DNA of 64,000 nt from Stenotrophomonas pavanii (GTDB lineage: Bacteria > Pseudomonadota > Gammaproteobacteria > Xanthomonadales > Xanthomonadaceae), in contig NZ_FNFQ01000015.1 in the NCBI RefSeq assembly GCF_900101175.1, positions 1 to 64,000 on the forward strand, given 5' to 3'. A program made the position numbers and the translations under genes. Below the pieces are notes generated by a model that was not told the DNA's origin, searched no databases, and worked only from the letters and a program-made list of their open reading frames with translations. The number at the start of each line of letters is the position of its first letter. The first letter of the stretch is position 1. Shown in pieces: positions 26,595 to 36,625 of the stretch.

Positions 26595-27959
26595 TTGTCG
26601 AGCCCCAGCCACGTCGCCGATACCCCCATTACCGACCGCTCGCAGCTGGTGGAGGTGATCGCCTCCGGCGAGAAGCCCCGCGCGCAGTGGCGCATCGGCA
26701 CCGAGCACGAGAAGTTCGGGTTCCGCCTGGATGACCTGCGCCCGCCCACGTTCGAGGGCGAGCGCGGCATCGAAGCGTTGCTCAACGGTTTGGTCCGCTT
26801 CGGCTGGGAGCCGGTGCAGGAAAACGGCAACACGATCGCGCTGCTGCGCGACGGTGCCTCGGTGACGCTGGAACCGGCCGGACAGCTGGAACTGTCCGGC
26901 GCGGCGCTGGAGACCATCCACCAGACCTGCGTGGAGACCGGCACCCACCTCAACGAAGTGGCACAGGTGGCCGGCGAACTGCAGCTGGGTTTCCTCGGCA
27001 TGGGCTTCCAGCCGAAGTGGAAGCGCGATGAAATGCCGTGGATGCCGAAGGGGCGCTACAAGATCATGCGCTCGTACATGCCCAAGGTCGGCTCGCTGGG
27101 CCTGGACATGATGACCCGCACCTGCACCGTGCAGGTGAACCTGGACTACGCCACCGAAGCGGACATGGTAAAGAAGTTCCGCGTGTCGCTGGCGCTGCAG
27201 CCGATCGCCACCGCGCTGTTCGCCGACTCGCCGTTCACCGAAGGCAAGCCGAACGGCTACCTGAGCTACCGCTCGCACATCTGGACCGACACCGACGCCG
27301 ACCGCACCGGCATGCTCGACTTCGTGTTCGAGGATGGCTTCGGTTACGAGCGCTATGTCGACTACCTGCTCGACGTGCCGATGTATTTCTCCTACCGCGA
27401 TGGCATCTACCACGACGCCAGCGGGCAGAGCTTCCGCGACTTCATGCAGGGCAGGCTGCCGGTGTTGCCGGGTGCGCTGCCGACCCTGCGCGACTGGTCG
27501 GACCACATGACCACCGCGTTCCCCGAAGTGCGCCTGAAGAAGTACCTGGAAATGCGTGGCGCCGATGGCGGCCCGTGGAGCCGCCTGTGTGCGCTGCCCG
27601 CGTTCTGGGTCGGCCTGCTGTACGACGACACCGCACTCGATGCTGCCTGGGACCTGGTGCATGACTTCACCCTGGCCGAGCGCCATGCGCTGCGCGATGG
27701 CGTGCCCAAGCATGCGATGAACCTGCCGTTCCGCAATGGCACGGTTCGCGACCTGGCCCGGGAAGCGGTGAAGATTTCGGTGGAAGGCCTCAGGCGCCGC
27801 GCGGCGCGCAATGCCGACGGCCAGGACGAGAGCAAGTTCCTGGACGTGCTGCAGGAGATCGTCGAATCCGGCCTGACCCCGGCCGAGCGCAAGCTGGCGC
27901 TGTTCCATGGCCGCTGGCACGGCGACGTCGATCCGGTGTTCCGCGAATTCGCGTACTGA
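26595..27959 (+). CDS. gshA: glutamate-cysteine ligase, plant/proteobacterial type
   Basis: A 454-residue ligase forming gamma-glutamylcysteine, the first step of glutathione synthesis. It is the type shared by plants and some proteobacteria, not the E. coli class. Seen: WRIGTEHEKFGFR, ERGIEALLNGL, ASVTLEPAGQLELSG, MTRTCTVQVNLDYATE and RNGTVRDLAREAV. The TTG at 26595 is preferred because related proteins start at S-S-x-SHVADTPI; a further-upstream ATG at 26517 would add a non-family tail. Glutathione is the co-substrate of the frmA/frmB system in this window. Confidence 0.94.
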   Translation: MSSPSHVADTPITDRSQLVEVIASGEKPRAQWRIGTEHEKFGFRLDDLRPPTFEGERGIEALLNGLVRFGWEPVQENGNTIALLRDGASVTLEPAGQLELSGAALETIHQTCVETGTHLNEVAQVAGELQLGFLGMGFQPKWKRDEMPWMPKGRYKIMRSYMPKVGSLGLDMMTRTCTVQVNLDYATEADMVKKFRVSLALQPIATALFADSPFTEGKPNGYLSYRSHIWTDTDADRTGMLDFVFEDGFGYERYVDYLLDVPMYFSYRDGIYHDASGQSFRDFMQGRLPVLPGALPTLRDWSDHMTTAFPEVRLKKYLEMRGADGGPWSRLCALPAFWVGLLYDDTALDAAWDLVHDFTLAERHALRDGVPKHAMNLPFRNGTVRDLAREAVKISVEGLRRRAARNADGQDESKFLDVLQEIVESGLTPAERKLALFHGRWHGDVDPVFREFAY

Positions 27960-27974
27960 TCGCCATGCGGGGGT

Positions 27975-27996
27975 GCCGGCCAGCGGCCGGCACTAC
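27975..27996 (-). repeat. SMAG REP element
   Basis: Inverted GTAG element just after the gshA stop and immediately before the terminator hairpin at 28003. Confidence 0.85.
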
Positions 27997-28002
27997 CAGA
28001 AG

Positions 28003-28029
28003 AAAAACCCCGGCATTGCCGGGGTTTTT
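28003..28029. terminator. bidirectional rho-independent terminator
   Basis: aaaaaccccggc-att-gccggggttttt, a perfect 12-bp stem with A-run and T-run, between convergent gshA and the alcohol dehydrogenase gene. It should terminate both. Confidence 0.93.
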
Positions 28030-28050
28030 CATTTCCACATCTGTGTTGGA

Positions 28051-29109
28051 TCAGGCGGCGTCCTTCATCGTCGCCATGTCGATCACGAAGCGGTAGCGCA
28101 CATCGTTCTTCGCCATGCGTTCCCAGGCCTCGTTGACGTTCTTGATGTCGATGATCTCGACATCGCTGACGATGCCGTGCTCGGCGCAGAAGTCCATCAT
28201 TTCCTGGGTTTCGGCCATGCCGCCGATCGCCGAGCCGGTCAGGTGCTTGCGGCCGAAGATCACGCTGCCACCGGTCAGCGGCGGGTCCAGTTCGGTCAGT
28301 ACGCCGACCAGGCACATGGTGGCCTCGCGCTTGAGCAGGCCCATGTACGGGTTGGTGTCATGGCCGACCGGGATGGTGTTGAGCAGGAAGTCGAAGCTGC
28401 CGGCGTGCGCCTTCATCTGCGCGGCATCGCGCGAGACCAGTACCTCATCGGCGCCCAGGCGCTTGGCATCGGCACCCTTTTCCGGCGTGGTGGTGATCAT
28501 CACCACGTGCGCGCCCAGTGCCTTGGCGAACTTCACGCCCATGTGGCCGAGGCCACCGAGACCGATCACGCCCACCTTCTGCCCCGGACCGACCTTCCAG
28601 TGGCGCAGCGGCGACCAGGTGGTGATGCCGGCGCACAGCAGCGGTGCGGCCGCCTTCAGGTCGAGGGTGTCGGACACCTTCACCACGAAGCGCTGCTCGA
28701 CCACCACGTGGTCGGAATAGCCGCCGTAGGTCGGCGCGCCGGTTTCGCGTTCACGGCCGTTGTAGGTCCAGGTCGCACCCTCGGCGCAGTACTGCTCCAG
28801 GTCGTGCTGGCAGGCGTCGCAGTGGCGGCAGGAATCGACCATGCAGCCGACGCCGGCGTGGTCGCCGACCTTGAAGCGGGTGACGTTGCTGCCGACTTCG
28901 GTCACCCGGCCGATGATCTCGTGGCCCGGCACCATCGGGTAGATCGAGCCACCCCAGTCATCGCGGGCCTGGTGCAGGTCGGAGTGGCAGATGCCGCTGT
29001 AGAGGATCTCGATGCGCACGTCGTCTGGGCCGACCGCGCGACGTTCGAACGCGTAGGGCACCAGCGGGGCGGTATGTGAATGGGCGGCGTAACCACGGGC
29101 GAGGGACAT
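28051..29109 (-). CDS. zinc-dependent NAD(P) alcohol dehydrogenase (cinnamyl/YahK type)
   Basis: A 352-residue medium-chain dehydrogenase that reduces aldehydes or oxidises alcohols. Catalytic zinc ligands appear in GICHSDLHQ and GHEIIG. Structural zinc cysteines are CRHCDACQHDLEQYC. The Rossmann motif is VIGLGGLGHMGVKFAKALGAHV. It resembles the E. coli YahK/AdhC-like subfamily, which prefers NADPH and broad aldehydes. It is divergent from a LysR regulator. Confidence 0.93.
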   Translation of the reverse strand: MSLARGYAAHSHTAPLVPYAFERRAVGPDDVRIEILYSGICHSDLHQARDDWGGSIYPMVPGHEIIGRVTEVGSNVTRFKVGDHAGVGCMVDSCRHCDACQHDLEQYCAEGATWTYNGRERETGAPTYGGYSDHVVVEQRFVVKVSDTLDLKAAAPLLCAGITTWSPLRHWKVGPGQKVGVIGLGGLGHMGVKFAKALGAHVVMITTTPEKGADAKRLGADEVLVSRDAAQMKAHAGSFDFLLNTIPVGHDTNPYMGLLKREATMCLVGVLTELDPPLTGGSVIFGRKHLTGSAIGGMAETQEMMDFCAEHGIVSDVEIIDIKNVNEAWERMAKNDVRYRFVIDMATMKDAA

Positions 29110-29213
29110 GGGGAATCCTTGGCAGGGTTTATCGAAAGGCGCTTTACAATACGCCCCATGCCCAGTGGCAAGAAGCGCGGATATCGGCATGATTCATCAA
29201 GTGAAACTGCACA
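29110..29213. promoter_or_regulatory. divergent promoter region, ADH and LysR
   Basis: A 104-bp gap between divergent adh and lysR starts. LysR regulators usually bind a T-N11-A site in such gaps. An AT-richer stretch (tttatcgaaaggcgctttac) is a candidate, but I cannot pick one site with confidence. Confidence 0.4.
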
Positions 29214-30098
29214 ATGGCCACTGACAACCTGACCCATCTGGCCGCGTTCGCCGCAGTTGCCCGCCATCGCAGCTTCCGCCGCGCCGGTGCCGAACTGGCA
29301 TTGTCGACCTCGGCGGTGAGCTATGCGATCCGCGCGCTGGAGGAGCGGCTGGGCGTGGGCCTGTTCCATCGCACCACCCGCAGCGTGGCCCTGACCGAAG
29401 CCGGGCAGCGCCTGCTGGAGCGCTTGCAGCCGGCGTTGGGGCAAGTGCACGACGCACTGGAAGAAATGAACCACTTCCGCGCCGCCCCGGCCGGCTTGCT
29501 GCGCATCAACGCCACCCGCGCGGCGGTGCCGACCCAGTTGGGGCCGCGGCTGGCGCGCTTCCTGCACGCCCATCCCGACGTGCGGGTGGAGCTGACCGAG
29601 AACGATGGCCTGGTCGACATAGTCGCCGAAGGCTACGACGCCGGTGTGCGCCTGCACGAGTTCGTACCCGAGGACATGGTGGCGGTGCCGATGGGCCCAC
29701 CGCTGCGTGGCTTGATTGTCGGCTCGCCGGACTACCTGCGGCGGCGCCCGGCGCCACAGCATCCGCGCGACCTGGCCGCGCACGAATGTATCCGCTTCCG
29801 CTTCGCCAGCGGGCACCTGTACAAGTGGCAGTTCGAGCGCGGTGGGCAGGCGCTGGAGATCGATGTACCGGGGCGGCTGACCCTGTGCGAGCAGGGCACG
29901 ATCGTGCGCGCCGTTCTGGATGGCATCGGCCTGGCGTACGTGCTGGAAGACACGGCAAGGCCGTACATCGACTCGGGGCAGATGGTGGCAGTGCTTGAAG
30001 ACTGGAGCGAACCGTTCGCCGGATTCGCGCTGTACTACCCGAAGCAGCGGCAGATGCCGGGCGCGCTTCGGGCGTTCGTGGATATGCTGCGGGCGTAG
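29214..30098 (+). CDS. LysR family transcriptional regulator
   Basis: A 294-residue regulator with an N-terminal winged HTH (MATDNLTHLAAFAAVARHRS, then RAGAELALSTSAVSYAIRALEERLGVGLFHRTTRSVALTE shortened here) and a periplasmic-binding-like effector domain from about 90. It is of the CrgA-like group, with RINATRAAVPTQLGPRLARFL. The divergent alcohol dehydrogenase is the likely target. Confidence 0.94.
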   Translation: MATDNLTHLAAFAAVARHRSFRRAGAELALSTSAVSYAIRALEERLGVGLFHRTTRSVALTEAGQRLLERLQPALGQVHDALEEMNHFRAAPAGLLRINATRAAVPTQLGPRLARFLHAHPDVRVELTENDGLVDIVAEGYDAGVRLHEFVPEDMVAVPMGPPLRGLIVGSPDYLRRRPAPQHPRDLAAHECIRFRFASGHLYKWQFERGGQALEIDVPGRLTLCEQGTIVRAVLDGIGLAYVLEDTARPYIDSGQMVAVLEDWSEPFAGFALYYPKQRQMPGALRAFVDMLRA

Positions 30099-30149
30099 TG
30101 GCGGTAAGGGATGCAGTGCCGACCCACGGCCGGCACCCACCCCAATCGC

Positions 30150-30566
30150 TCATGTCACCAGCGCGTCGTAGCCTTCGCCACTGAACTGGATCAGGCAGAA
30201 GCCGTGCCCGAACGGATCGGCCAGCACGGCGATGTGCCCCCAGCGGCGTTCGCGCACCGGCTGTTCAACGGTTGCCCCGGCTGCAACCGCACGTGCCAGC
30301 GCGGCTTCGATGTCATCCACCACCCAGTCGAGGTGCAGCGGCGTCCAATGGCGCTCGTAGTCGCGCACGTCGCCGTCTTCGGTGGCGGCGCTGCCGGCGT
30401 CGTTGTGCAGCAGGTAGAGCGGCGTGGGTCCACCGAGCAGTTCCACCGCGCCCGGGCCGAGACGGCGGCCGGTGCGCAGGCCGAAGGCTTCCGTGTAGAA
30501 GGCTTCGGCGGCGGCGAGATCGGGGACGTCGAGGTTGACGATGAATGATGCGGTGGGCGTATCCAT
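30150..30566 (-). CDS. VOC family protein (glyoxalase/bleomycin-resistance fold)
   Basis: A 138-residue protein made of two beta-alpha-beta-beta-beta modules. Seen: FIVNLDVPDLAAAEAFYTEAFGL, PLHLDWVVDDIEAALARAVAAGATVEQPV and HIAVLADPFGHGFCLIQF. Candidate metal ligands are the His of LHLDW and the C-terminal FGHGF region. The substrate is unknown; relatives include dioxygenases and resistance proteins. It is on the minus strand just after the LysR gene and convergent with it. Confidence 0.88.
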   Translation of the reverse strand: MDTPTASFIVNLDVPDLAAAEAFYTEAFGLRTGRRLGPGAVELLGGPTPLYLLHNDAGSAATEDGDVRDYERHWTPLHLDWVVDDIEAALARAVAAGATVEQPVRERRWGHIAVLADPFGHGFCLIQFSGEGYDALVT

Positions 30567-30625
30567 GGGCAGATCCGGTGGATGCGGGCGGGCAGTGTAC
30601 GCCCGCATCCATGCGGGGCGTGGAT

Positions 30626-31729
<1,104 letters not shown>

Positions 31730-31828
31730 GTCGGTCATCTCGGTGCGGGGGGAGGAGCGCCAGCGGCGCGATGCCCACAGGATGGAGTTGACATGCGGGC
31801 GCATAAAGCGCTTCGATCTCCCTGAGTG

Positions 31829-31846
31829 TGGGACTATTTGTCCCCA
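31829..31846. promoter_or_regulatory. candidate operator between OYE gene and LysR gene
   Basis: tgggac-tattt-gtcccca, a short inverted repeat (5-bp arms gggac/gtccc), just 14 bases upstream of the LysR ATG and in the divergent promoter region. Position fits autoregulation by the LysR protein. Confidence 0.4.
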
Positions 31847-31860
31847 ATGTGGGGGAAAGA

Positions 31861-32766
31861 ATGCTGCCGCTGGAATCATTGAATGGCCTGGTGACCTTCG
31901 TTACCGCGGCCCGCTCGGGCAGCTTCACCGAAGCGGCCGATGCACTGGGCGTCTCACGCTCGGCGGTGGGCAAGGCCATCGCCCGGCTGGAAACGCGGCT
32001 GGGCGTGCGCCTGTTCCACCGCACCACGCGCCGCATCGCGCTGACCACCGACGGCGAGGCGTACTACGCGTCGTGTGCGGCGGCGCTGGAAGAAATCTCC
32101 GCCGCCGAGGCCTGCCTGGGTTCGGCCGGCCTGCCCAGCGGGCGGCTGCGCATCGACATGCCGTCCTCGTTCGGGCGGCTGGTGGTGTTGCCGGTGCTGC
32201 TGCGGTTGTGCCGGCAGTACCCGGACCTGCAGCTGACGATGACCTTCACCGATCACTTCGTTGATCCGGTCGAAGAGGGCATCGACCTGCTGATCCGTTT
32301 CGGTGGGCTGCACCACGCAGAGCACCTGGTCGCGCGCCGGCTGGGTCGCCAGCGCCTGGTCACCTGTGCATCGCCGGAGTACCTGCAGGCGCATGGTGTG
32401 CCTGCGACCGTGGAGGAACTGGCACAGCACCGCAGCATCGTCGGCTTCCGCCACGGGCAACCGGTGGCGTGGCGGATTGGCAGTGATGATGCCGAAGGAA
32501 CGTTCATCCCGAATGCGGCCTACCAGCTCAACGACGGCGATGCAGTGATCGACGGCGCCATTGCTGGGCTGGGTATCTGCCAGATGCCGGAGTCACTGGT
32601 GCGCCGGCACCTGGAATCCGGCGCGCTGCAATCGGTGCTGGATGCGCACATGCAGCGGCATATCGACATCCATGCGCTGTGGCCGCCAACCCGCCACCTG
32701 CGGCCGAAGGTGCGTTATGTGGTGGATGAGCTGGCGCGGCTGGCGGCTCAGGGATTGTTTGACTGA
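31861..32766 (+). CDS. LysR family transcriptional regulator
   Basis: A 301-residue LysR regulator. The HTH (SFTEAADALGVSRSAVGKA) is followed by the effector domain, of the CrgA/PtxR-like group (SGRLRIDMPSSFGRLVVLPVL, GIDLLIRFG). It is divergent from the old-yellow-enzyme gene, its likely target. Its 3' end overlaps by 19 bases the convergent unknown gene. Confidence 0.94.
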   Translation: MLPLESLNGLVTFVTAARSGSFTEAADALGVSRSAVGKAIARLETRLGVRLFHRTTRRIALTTDGEAYYASCAAALEEISAAEACLGSAGLPSGRLRIDMPSSFGRLVVLPVLLRLCRQYPDLQLTMTFTDHFVDPVEEGIDLLIRFGGLHHAEHLVARRLGRQRLVTCASPEYLQAHGVPATVEELAQHRSIVGFRHGQPVAWRIGSDDAEGTFIPNAAYQLNDGDAVIDGAIAGLGICQMPESLVRRHLESGALQSVLDAHMQRHIDIHALWPPTRHLRPKVRYVVDELARLAAQGLFD

Positions 32767-33788
32767 GCCGGGGCTGCCACGTCGGGTGCGCCATCGAGCG
32801 TGTTGCGGGGCGGGAACGCCATCATCCCTGCCAACTGGCAGTACGCGGCAGCATCCAGGAAGGTGGTGGGCACATGGTCCTCAAGCTGGCGGACTTTGCG
32901 CAGTCCTTCGATCGGTTCGAGGATGGCCGGAAAATTCTTGTCCTGCTCGTCCAGGACGCGGTCAAGCCGGTCTTTCAGCGGGCTCTTGTAGAAGAAGTCC
33001 GGCAGCACGATGCACATCTGGGTGCCGGGCCGCGAGGCGATCTCGCGCATCGCCGTTTCGAATGCGTCGGCATGTTCGGCATCGTCGATGCGCAGCTGCA
33101 GGTCCTCCGCCTCGCCGACCGGGCGGTAGTACACGCTGCCCGGGCGGAACAGGAAGGTATACAGATGCGTTCCTTCCACCTTGTACGTCTTTGGTGAGCG
33201 TTGCCGCTGCAACTCGGTGGGGAGTGGCACTGAGCGCCCGTCGGCCAGCAGCAGCCTGGCGTTCATGCCGCAACTGCTGCCGTCGGTACCGAACGATACT
33301 TCGTAGTCCAGGCCGGGTTCCGGCGTCAGCAGGAGCGAGGGCGGCAGCGTGAAGCGCAGGTCGCGAACCCTTTCGCCCGCGGGAACGCAGCGGCGATTGC
33401 CCTCGAAGTTGGCCATCACATTGACCAGCTGGCCCGGCACCAGTGCGAATTCGCGATAGAAGGGCTTGCGGATACCGCCCAGCGTACCGGTGGCGAATGA
33501 CTCGGGCATGCCGATCGAGGTGCTTTCATTGCCGGTGGCCAACGAGGCGAGCGTGCTGAACACACCCTTGGACGCCTTGCTCTCCACCCTGACCACCTCG
33601 GCTTCGGCGCCGCTGCGCGTGTGGTTCTTGCGCATCGCCAGATACTGGCCATTGGCACTGAACAGGCGGATGCGCGCCGGTTGCTGCAGATCCACCTGGG
33701 CCGTCGCGTCAGTGGGGGCCTGCTCGGCCAGTGCGGGGAATGCCAAGGCCATGGCCAGGCAGGCGGGCAGCAGGAGGCGCACCATCAT
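32748..33788 (-). CDS. secreted hypothetical protein, 346 aa
   Basis: I do not recognise the family. The signal peptide (to about 22, ALAFPALAE) shows export to the periplasm or beyond. The mature part begins with QPARIRLFSANGQYLAMRKN and has beta-rich stretches (FALVPGQLVNVMANFEGNRRC). Four cysteines of the mature domain could form disulfides. It ends in DVAAPAQSNNP with no anchor. Its convergent end overlaps the lysR gene by 19 bases. Start alternatives are adjacent ATGs at 33788 and 33785. Confidence 0.75.
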   Translation of the reverse strand: MMVRLLLPACLAMALAFPALAEQAPTDATAQVDLQQPARIRLFSANGQYLAMRKNHTRSGAEAEVVRVESKASKGVFSTLASLATGNESTSIGMPESFATGTLGGIRKPFYREFALVPGQLVNVMANFEGNRRCVPAGERVRDLRFTLPPSLLLTPEPGLDYEVSFGTDGSSCGMNARLLLADGRSVPLPTELQRQRSPKTYKVEGTHLYTFLFRPGSVYYRPVGEAEDLQLRIDDAEHADAFETAMREIASRPGTQMCIVLPDFFYKSPLKDRLDRVLDEQDKNFPAILEPIEGLRKVRQLEDHVPTTFLDAAAYCQLAGMMAFPPRNTLDGAPDVAAPAQSNNP

Positions 33789-33928
33789 CAGAACTCCGTG
33801 TCATTGCCGGCGACTCATTCGCCATCAGGCACCGGGTAGCGGCTGCGTGGCGGCGTTCTTTAGCCCGGCTCTGCCGGCGGATCACGATGACGGCAGGGCG
33901 CGTCGGTGACACTGGCAGGGTGGCCGTG

Positions 33929-33948
33929 TATACTATCCCCCAGTATAG
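33929..33948. promoter_or_regulatory. FrmR operator
   Basis: tatactatcccccagtatag: a C5 tract flanked by inverted TACT/AGTA, the pattern of the RcnR/CsoR/FrmR repressor family. It lies 18 bases upstream of the frmR start and likely over its promoter, so formaldehyde derepresses the frmR-frmA-yqcC-frmB operon. Confidence 0.75.
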
Positions 33949-33965
33949 TTCCGAAGTGGCCCGCC

Positions 33966-34241
33966 ATGCCGCACTCCCCCGAAGAGAAGAAGAAGGTCCT
34001 GGCCCGCGTGCGCCGCATCCGCGGCCAGTGCGATGCGCTGGATCGCGCGCTCGAAGCTGGCGCCGACTGCGGGCCGGTGCTGCAGCAGATCGCCGCCATC
34101 CGTGGCGCGGTCAACGGCCTGATGTCCGAGGTGATGGAAGCCCATCTGCGCGAGGAGTTCGGCCAGCCCGCCGCCTCCGACGCACAACGCGCCGAACGCG
34201 TGCGCGACATGAGCGCGTTGATCCGCTCGTACCTGAAATAA
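33966..34241 (+). CDS. frmR: formaldehyde-responsive repressor FrmR
   Basis: A 91-residue all-helical CsoR/RcnR-family repressor. It starts MPHSPEEKKKVLARVRRIRGQCDALDRALE; Cys35 in AGADCGPVLQQIAAIRGAVNGLM is the conserved formaldehyde-sensing cysteine, with Pro2 at the N-terminus as in E. coli FrmR. It heads an operon with frmA 58 bases downstream, which fixes the functional assignment over metal-sensing relatives. Confidence 0.93.
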   Translation: MPHSPEEKKKVLARVRRIRGQCDALDRALEAGADCGPVLQQIAAIRGAVNGLMSEVMEAHLREEFGQPAASDAQRAERVRDMSALIRSYLK

Positions 34242-34299
34242 ACGACGGCGCAACAGTGCGCCGCCCATCCTGTTACTGCCTGCCCTTGGAGAAGCCACC

Positions 34300-35409
34300 A
34301 TGAAGTCCCGTGCCGCCGTCGCCTTTGGTCCCGGCCAGCCGCTGCAGATCGTCGAGATCGACGTCGCCCCGCCGAAGAAGGGCGAAGTGCTGGTGAAGAT
34401 CACCCATACCGGTGTCTGCCACACCGATGCGTTCACGCTGTCCGGCGATGACCCGGAAGGCCTGTTCCCGGTGGTGCTGGGCCATGAAGGCGCCGGCATC
34501 GTGGTTGAAGTGGGCGAGGGCGTGACCAGCGTCAAGCCGGGCGACCACGTGATTCCGCTGTACACCGCCGAGTGCGGCGAGTGCCTGTTCTGCAAGAGCG
34601 GCAAGACCAACCTGTGCGTGTCGGTGCGCGCCACCCAGGGCAAGGGCGTGATGCCCGATGGCACCAGCCGCTTCAGCTACAACGGCGAGCCGCTGTACCA
34701 CTACATGGGTTGCTCGACCTTCAGCGAGTACACCGTGGTGGCCGAAGTCTCGCTGGCCAAGATCAACCCGGACGCCAACCCGGAGCACGTCTGCCTGCTC
34801 GGCTGCGGCGTCACCACCGGCATCGGCGCGGTGCATAACACCGCCAAGGTGCAGGAGGGCGACAGCGTAGCGGTGTTCGGCCTGGGGGGCATCGGCCTGG
34901 CGGTGATCCAGGGTGCGCGCCAGGCCAAGGCCGGCCGCATCATCGCGGTGGACACCAATCCGTCCAAGTTCGAACTGGCGCGCGAATTCGGCGCCACCGA
35001 CTGCATCAACCCGAAGGACTTCGACACGCCGATCCAGCAGGTCATCGTTGAAATGACCACCTGGGGCGTAGACCACAGCTTCGAGTGCATCGGCAACGTC
35101 AACGTGATGCGCGCGGCGCTGGAATGCGCGCACCGTGGCTGGGGCCAGAGCGTGGTGATCGGCGTGGCCGGTGCCGGGCAGGAGATCTCCACCCGCCCGT
35201 TCCAGCTGGTGACCGGCCGCAAGTGGATGGGCACTGCCTTCGGCGGCGTGAAGGGCCGCAGCCAGCTGCCGGGCATGGTCGAAGACGCGATGAAGGGTGA
35301 TATCGAACTGGCGCCGTTCGTCTCCCACACCATGGACCTGGACAAGATCAACGATGCCTTCGACCTGATGCATGAAGGCAAGTCGATCCGTTCGGTGGTC
35401 CATTACTGA
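34300..35409 (+). CDS. frmA: S-(hydroxymethyl)glutathione dehydrogenase, class III ADH
   Basis: A 369-residue zinc dehydrogenase that oxidises the formaldehyde-glutathione adduct to S-formylglutathione with NAD. Seen: KITHTGVCHTDAFTLSG, LGHEGAGIVVEVGEGV, CGECLFCKSGKTNLC (structural zinc), CGVTTGIGAVHNTAKV and the Rossmann GLGGIGLAVIQGARQAKAG. The start ATG follows gcccttggagaagcc. Its product is the substrate of FrmB, encoded two genes downstream. Confidence 0.96.
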   Translation: MKSRAAVAFGPGQPLQIVEIDVAPPKKGEVLVKITHTGVCHTDAFTLSGDDPEGLFPVVLGHEGAGIVVEVGEGVTSVKPGDHVIPLYTAECGECLFCKSGKTNLCVSVRATQGKGVMPDGTSRFSYNGEPLYHYMGCSTFSEYTVVAEVSLAKINPDANPEHVCLLGCGVTTGIGAVHNTAKVQEGDSVAVFGLGGIGLAVIQGARQAKAGRIIAVDTNPSKFELAREFGATDCINPKDFDTPIQQVIVEMTTWGVDHSFECIGNVNVMRAALECAHRGWGQSVVIGVAGAGQEISTRPFQLVTGRKWMGTAFGGVKGRSQLPGMVEDAMKGDIELAPFVSHTMDLDKINDAFDLMHEGKSIRSVVHY

Positions 35410-35417
35410 GCCGCGTC

Positions 35418-35798
35418 ATGGGCTGGCTGGATGCCCTGCGCCGGCCGCGTGCGGAAGACCCGCGCGCGGCCCTGGTCGACCCGATCGAGCAGGCGCTGCG
35501 CGCGCTGGGCTGGGTCGACGGCGACGTGGGGCCACCGCGTGCGGTGGATTCACCTTTCGGTATCGACGAGATGCCGTTCGAGCACTGGCTGGCACAGGTG
35601 TTCCTGCCGCGCCTGCACGAAGCCCGCGCCGACGGCCAGTGGCCACCGCGCAGCGACGTGGCGGTGGCGGCGTACCGCAACCTCGACGGCCAGCCCGGTG
35701 TCGAGCCGCTTCTGCACCTGCTTTCGCAGCTGGATGAACTGATCAATAGACGTGCCGGCCGAGGCCGGTGCGCAGGAGAGCCTGATGGAACGCATTGA
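35418..35798 (+). CDS. YqcC family protein
   Basis: A 126-residue protein resembling the E. coli YqcC/DUF446 family: FGIDEMPFEHWLAQVFLPRLHEARADG is followed by VAAYRNL and a final helix LLHLLSQLDELIN. It starts eight bases after the frmA stop and overlaps frmB by 14 bases, so it is in the operon. In enterobacteria YqcC sits beside truC, not frm genes. Its role in formaldehyde detoxification, if any, is unknown. Confidence 0.8.
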   Translation: MGWLDALRRPRAEDPRAALVDPIEQALRALGWVDGDVGPPRAVDSPFGIDEMPFEHWLAQVFLPRLHEARADGQWPPRSDVAVAAYRNLDGQPGVEPLLHLLSQLDELINRRAGRGRCAGEPDGTH

Positions 35799-36615
35799 AC
35801 ACCGCGCCTGTTTCGGTGGCTGGCAGGACGTCTACCGCCATCATTCGACCACGCTGGGCTGCGACATGCAGTTCGCCGTGTACCTGCCGCCGCAGGCGGA
35901 AACGCAGACGCTGCCGGTGCTGTACTGGCTGAGTGGGCTGACCTGCACCGAGCAGAATTTCATCACCAAGGCGGGCGCGCAGCGTTATGCGGCCGAACAC
36001 GGCGTGATCATCGTCGCGCCGGATACCAGCCCGCGCGGTGATGACGTGGCCGATGCCGAAGGCTACGACCTCGGCAAGGGCGCGGGGTTCTACCTCAACG
36101 CCGCCCGCGCGCCCTGGGCGAAGCACTACCACATGCATGACTACGTAGTGCACGAGCTGCCGGCGCTGATCGAAGCGGAGTTCCCGGCGACCCGCGCACG
36201 CGCCATCAGCGGTCACTCGATGGGCGGCCACGGTGCGTTGGTGATCGCGCTGCGCAACCCGGGGCGCTACCGCAGCGTGTCGGCGTTCTCGCCGATCGTC
36301 GCGCCCAGCCATGTCCCGTGGGGGCAGAAGGCGTTCACTGCCTATCTGGGTGACAACCCGGCCGACTGGGCGCAATGGGACGCCTGCGCACTGATTGCCG
36401 CGGCCAGCGAGCGGCTGCCGTTGTTGGTCGACCAGGGTGAGGCGGACGAATTCCTGCAGACCCAGCTGCAGCCGCAGCGCCTGCAGGAGGCCTGCGCGTC
36501 GGCCGGCCATCCGCTGACCCTGCGCCTGCAGCCGGGCTACGACCACAGCTACTACTTCATCGCCAGCTTCATCGGCGAGCACATCGCCCACCACGCCCGC
36601 GCCCTGCACGGCTGA
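35785..36615 (+). CDS. frmB: S-formylglutathione hydrolase
   Basis: A 276-residue esterase-D-family alpha/beta hydrolase that releases formate and glutathione. The nucleophile is in SGHSMGGHGAL (Ser about 148) and the His in the C-terminal GYDHSYYFIASFI; the Asp is in the region LPLLVDQGEADEF. It also has the LYWLSGLTCTEQNFI segment typical of the family. ATG 35785 has aggag upstream. It is the last gene of the frm operon. Confidence 0.96.
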   Translation: MERIEHRACFGGWQDVYRHHSTTLGCDMQFAVYLPPQAETQTLPVLYWLSGLTCTEQNFITKAGAQRYAAEHGVIIVAPDTSPRGDDVADAEGYDLGKGAGFYLNAARAPWAKHYHMHDYVVHELPALIEAEFPATRARAISGHSMGGHGALVIALRNPGRYRSVSAFSPIVAPSHVPWGQKAFTAYLGDNPADWAQWDACALIAAASERLPLLVDQGEADEFLQTQLQPQRLQEACASAGHPLTLRLQPGYDHSYYFIASFIGEHIAHHARALHG

Positions 36616-36625
36616 CGCCTTGCCG

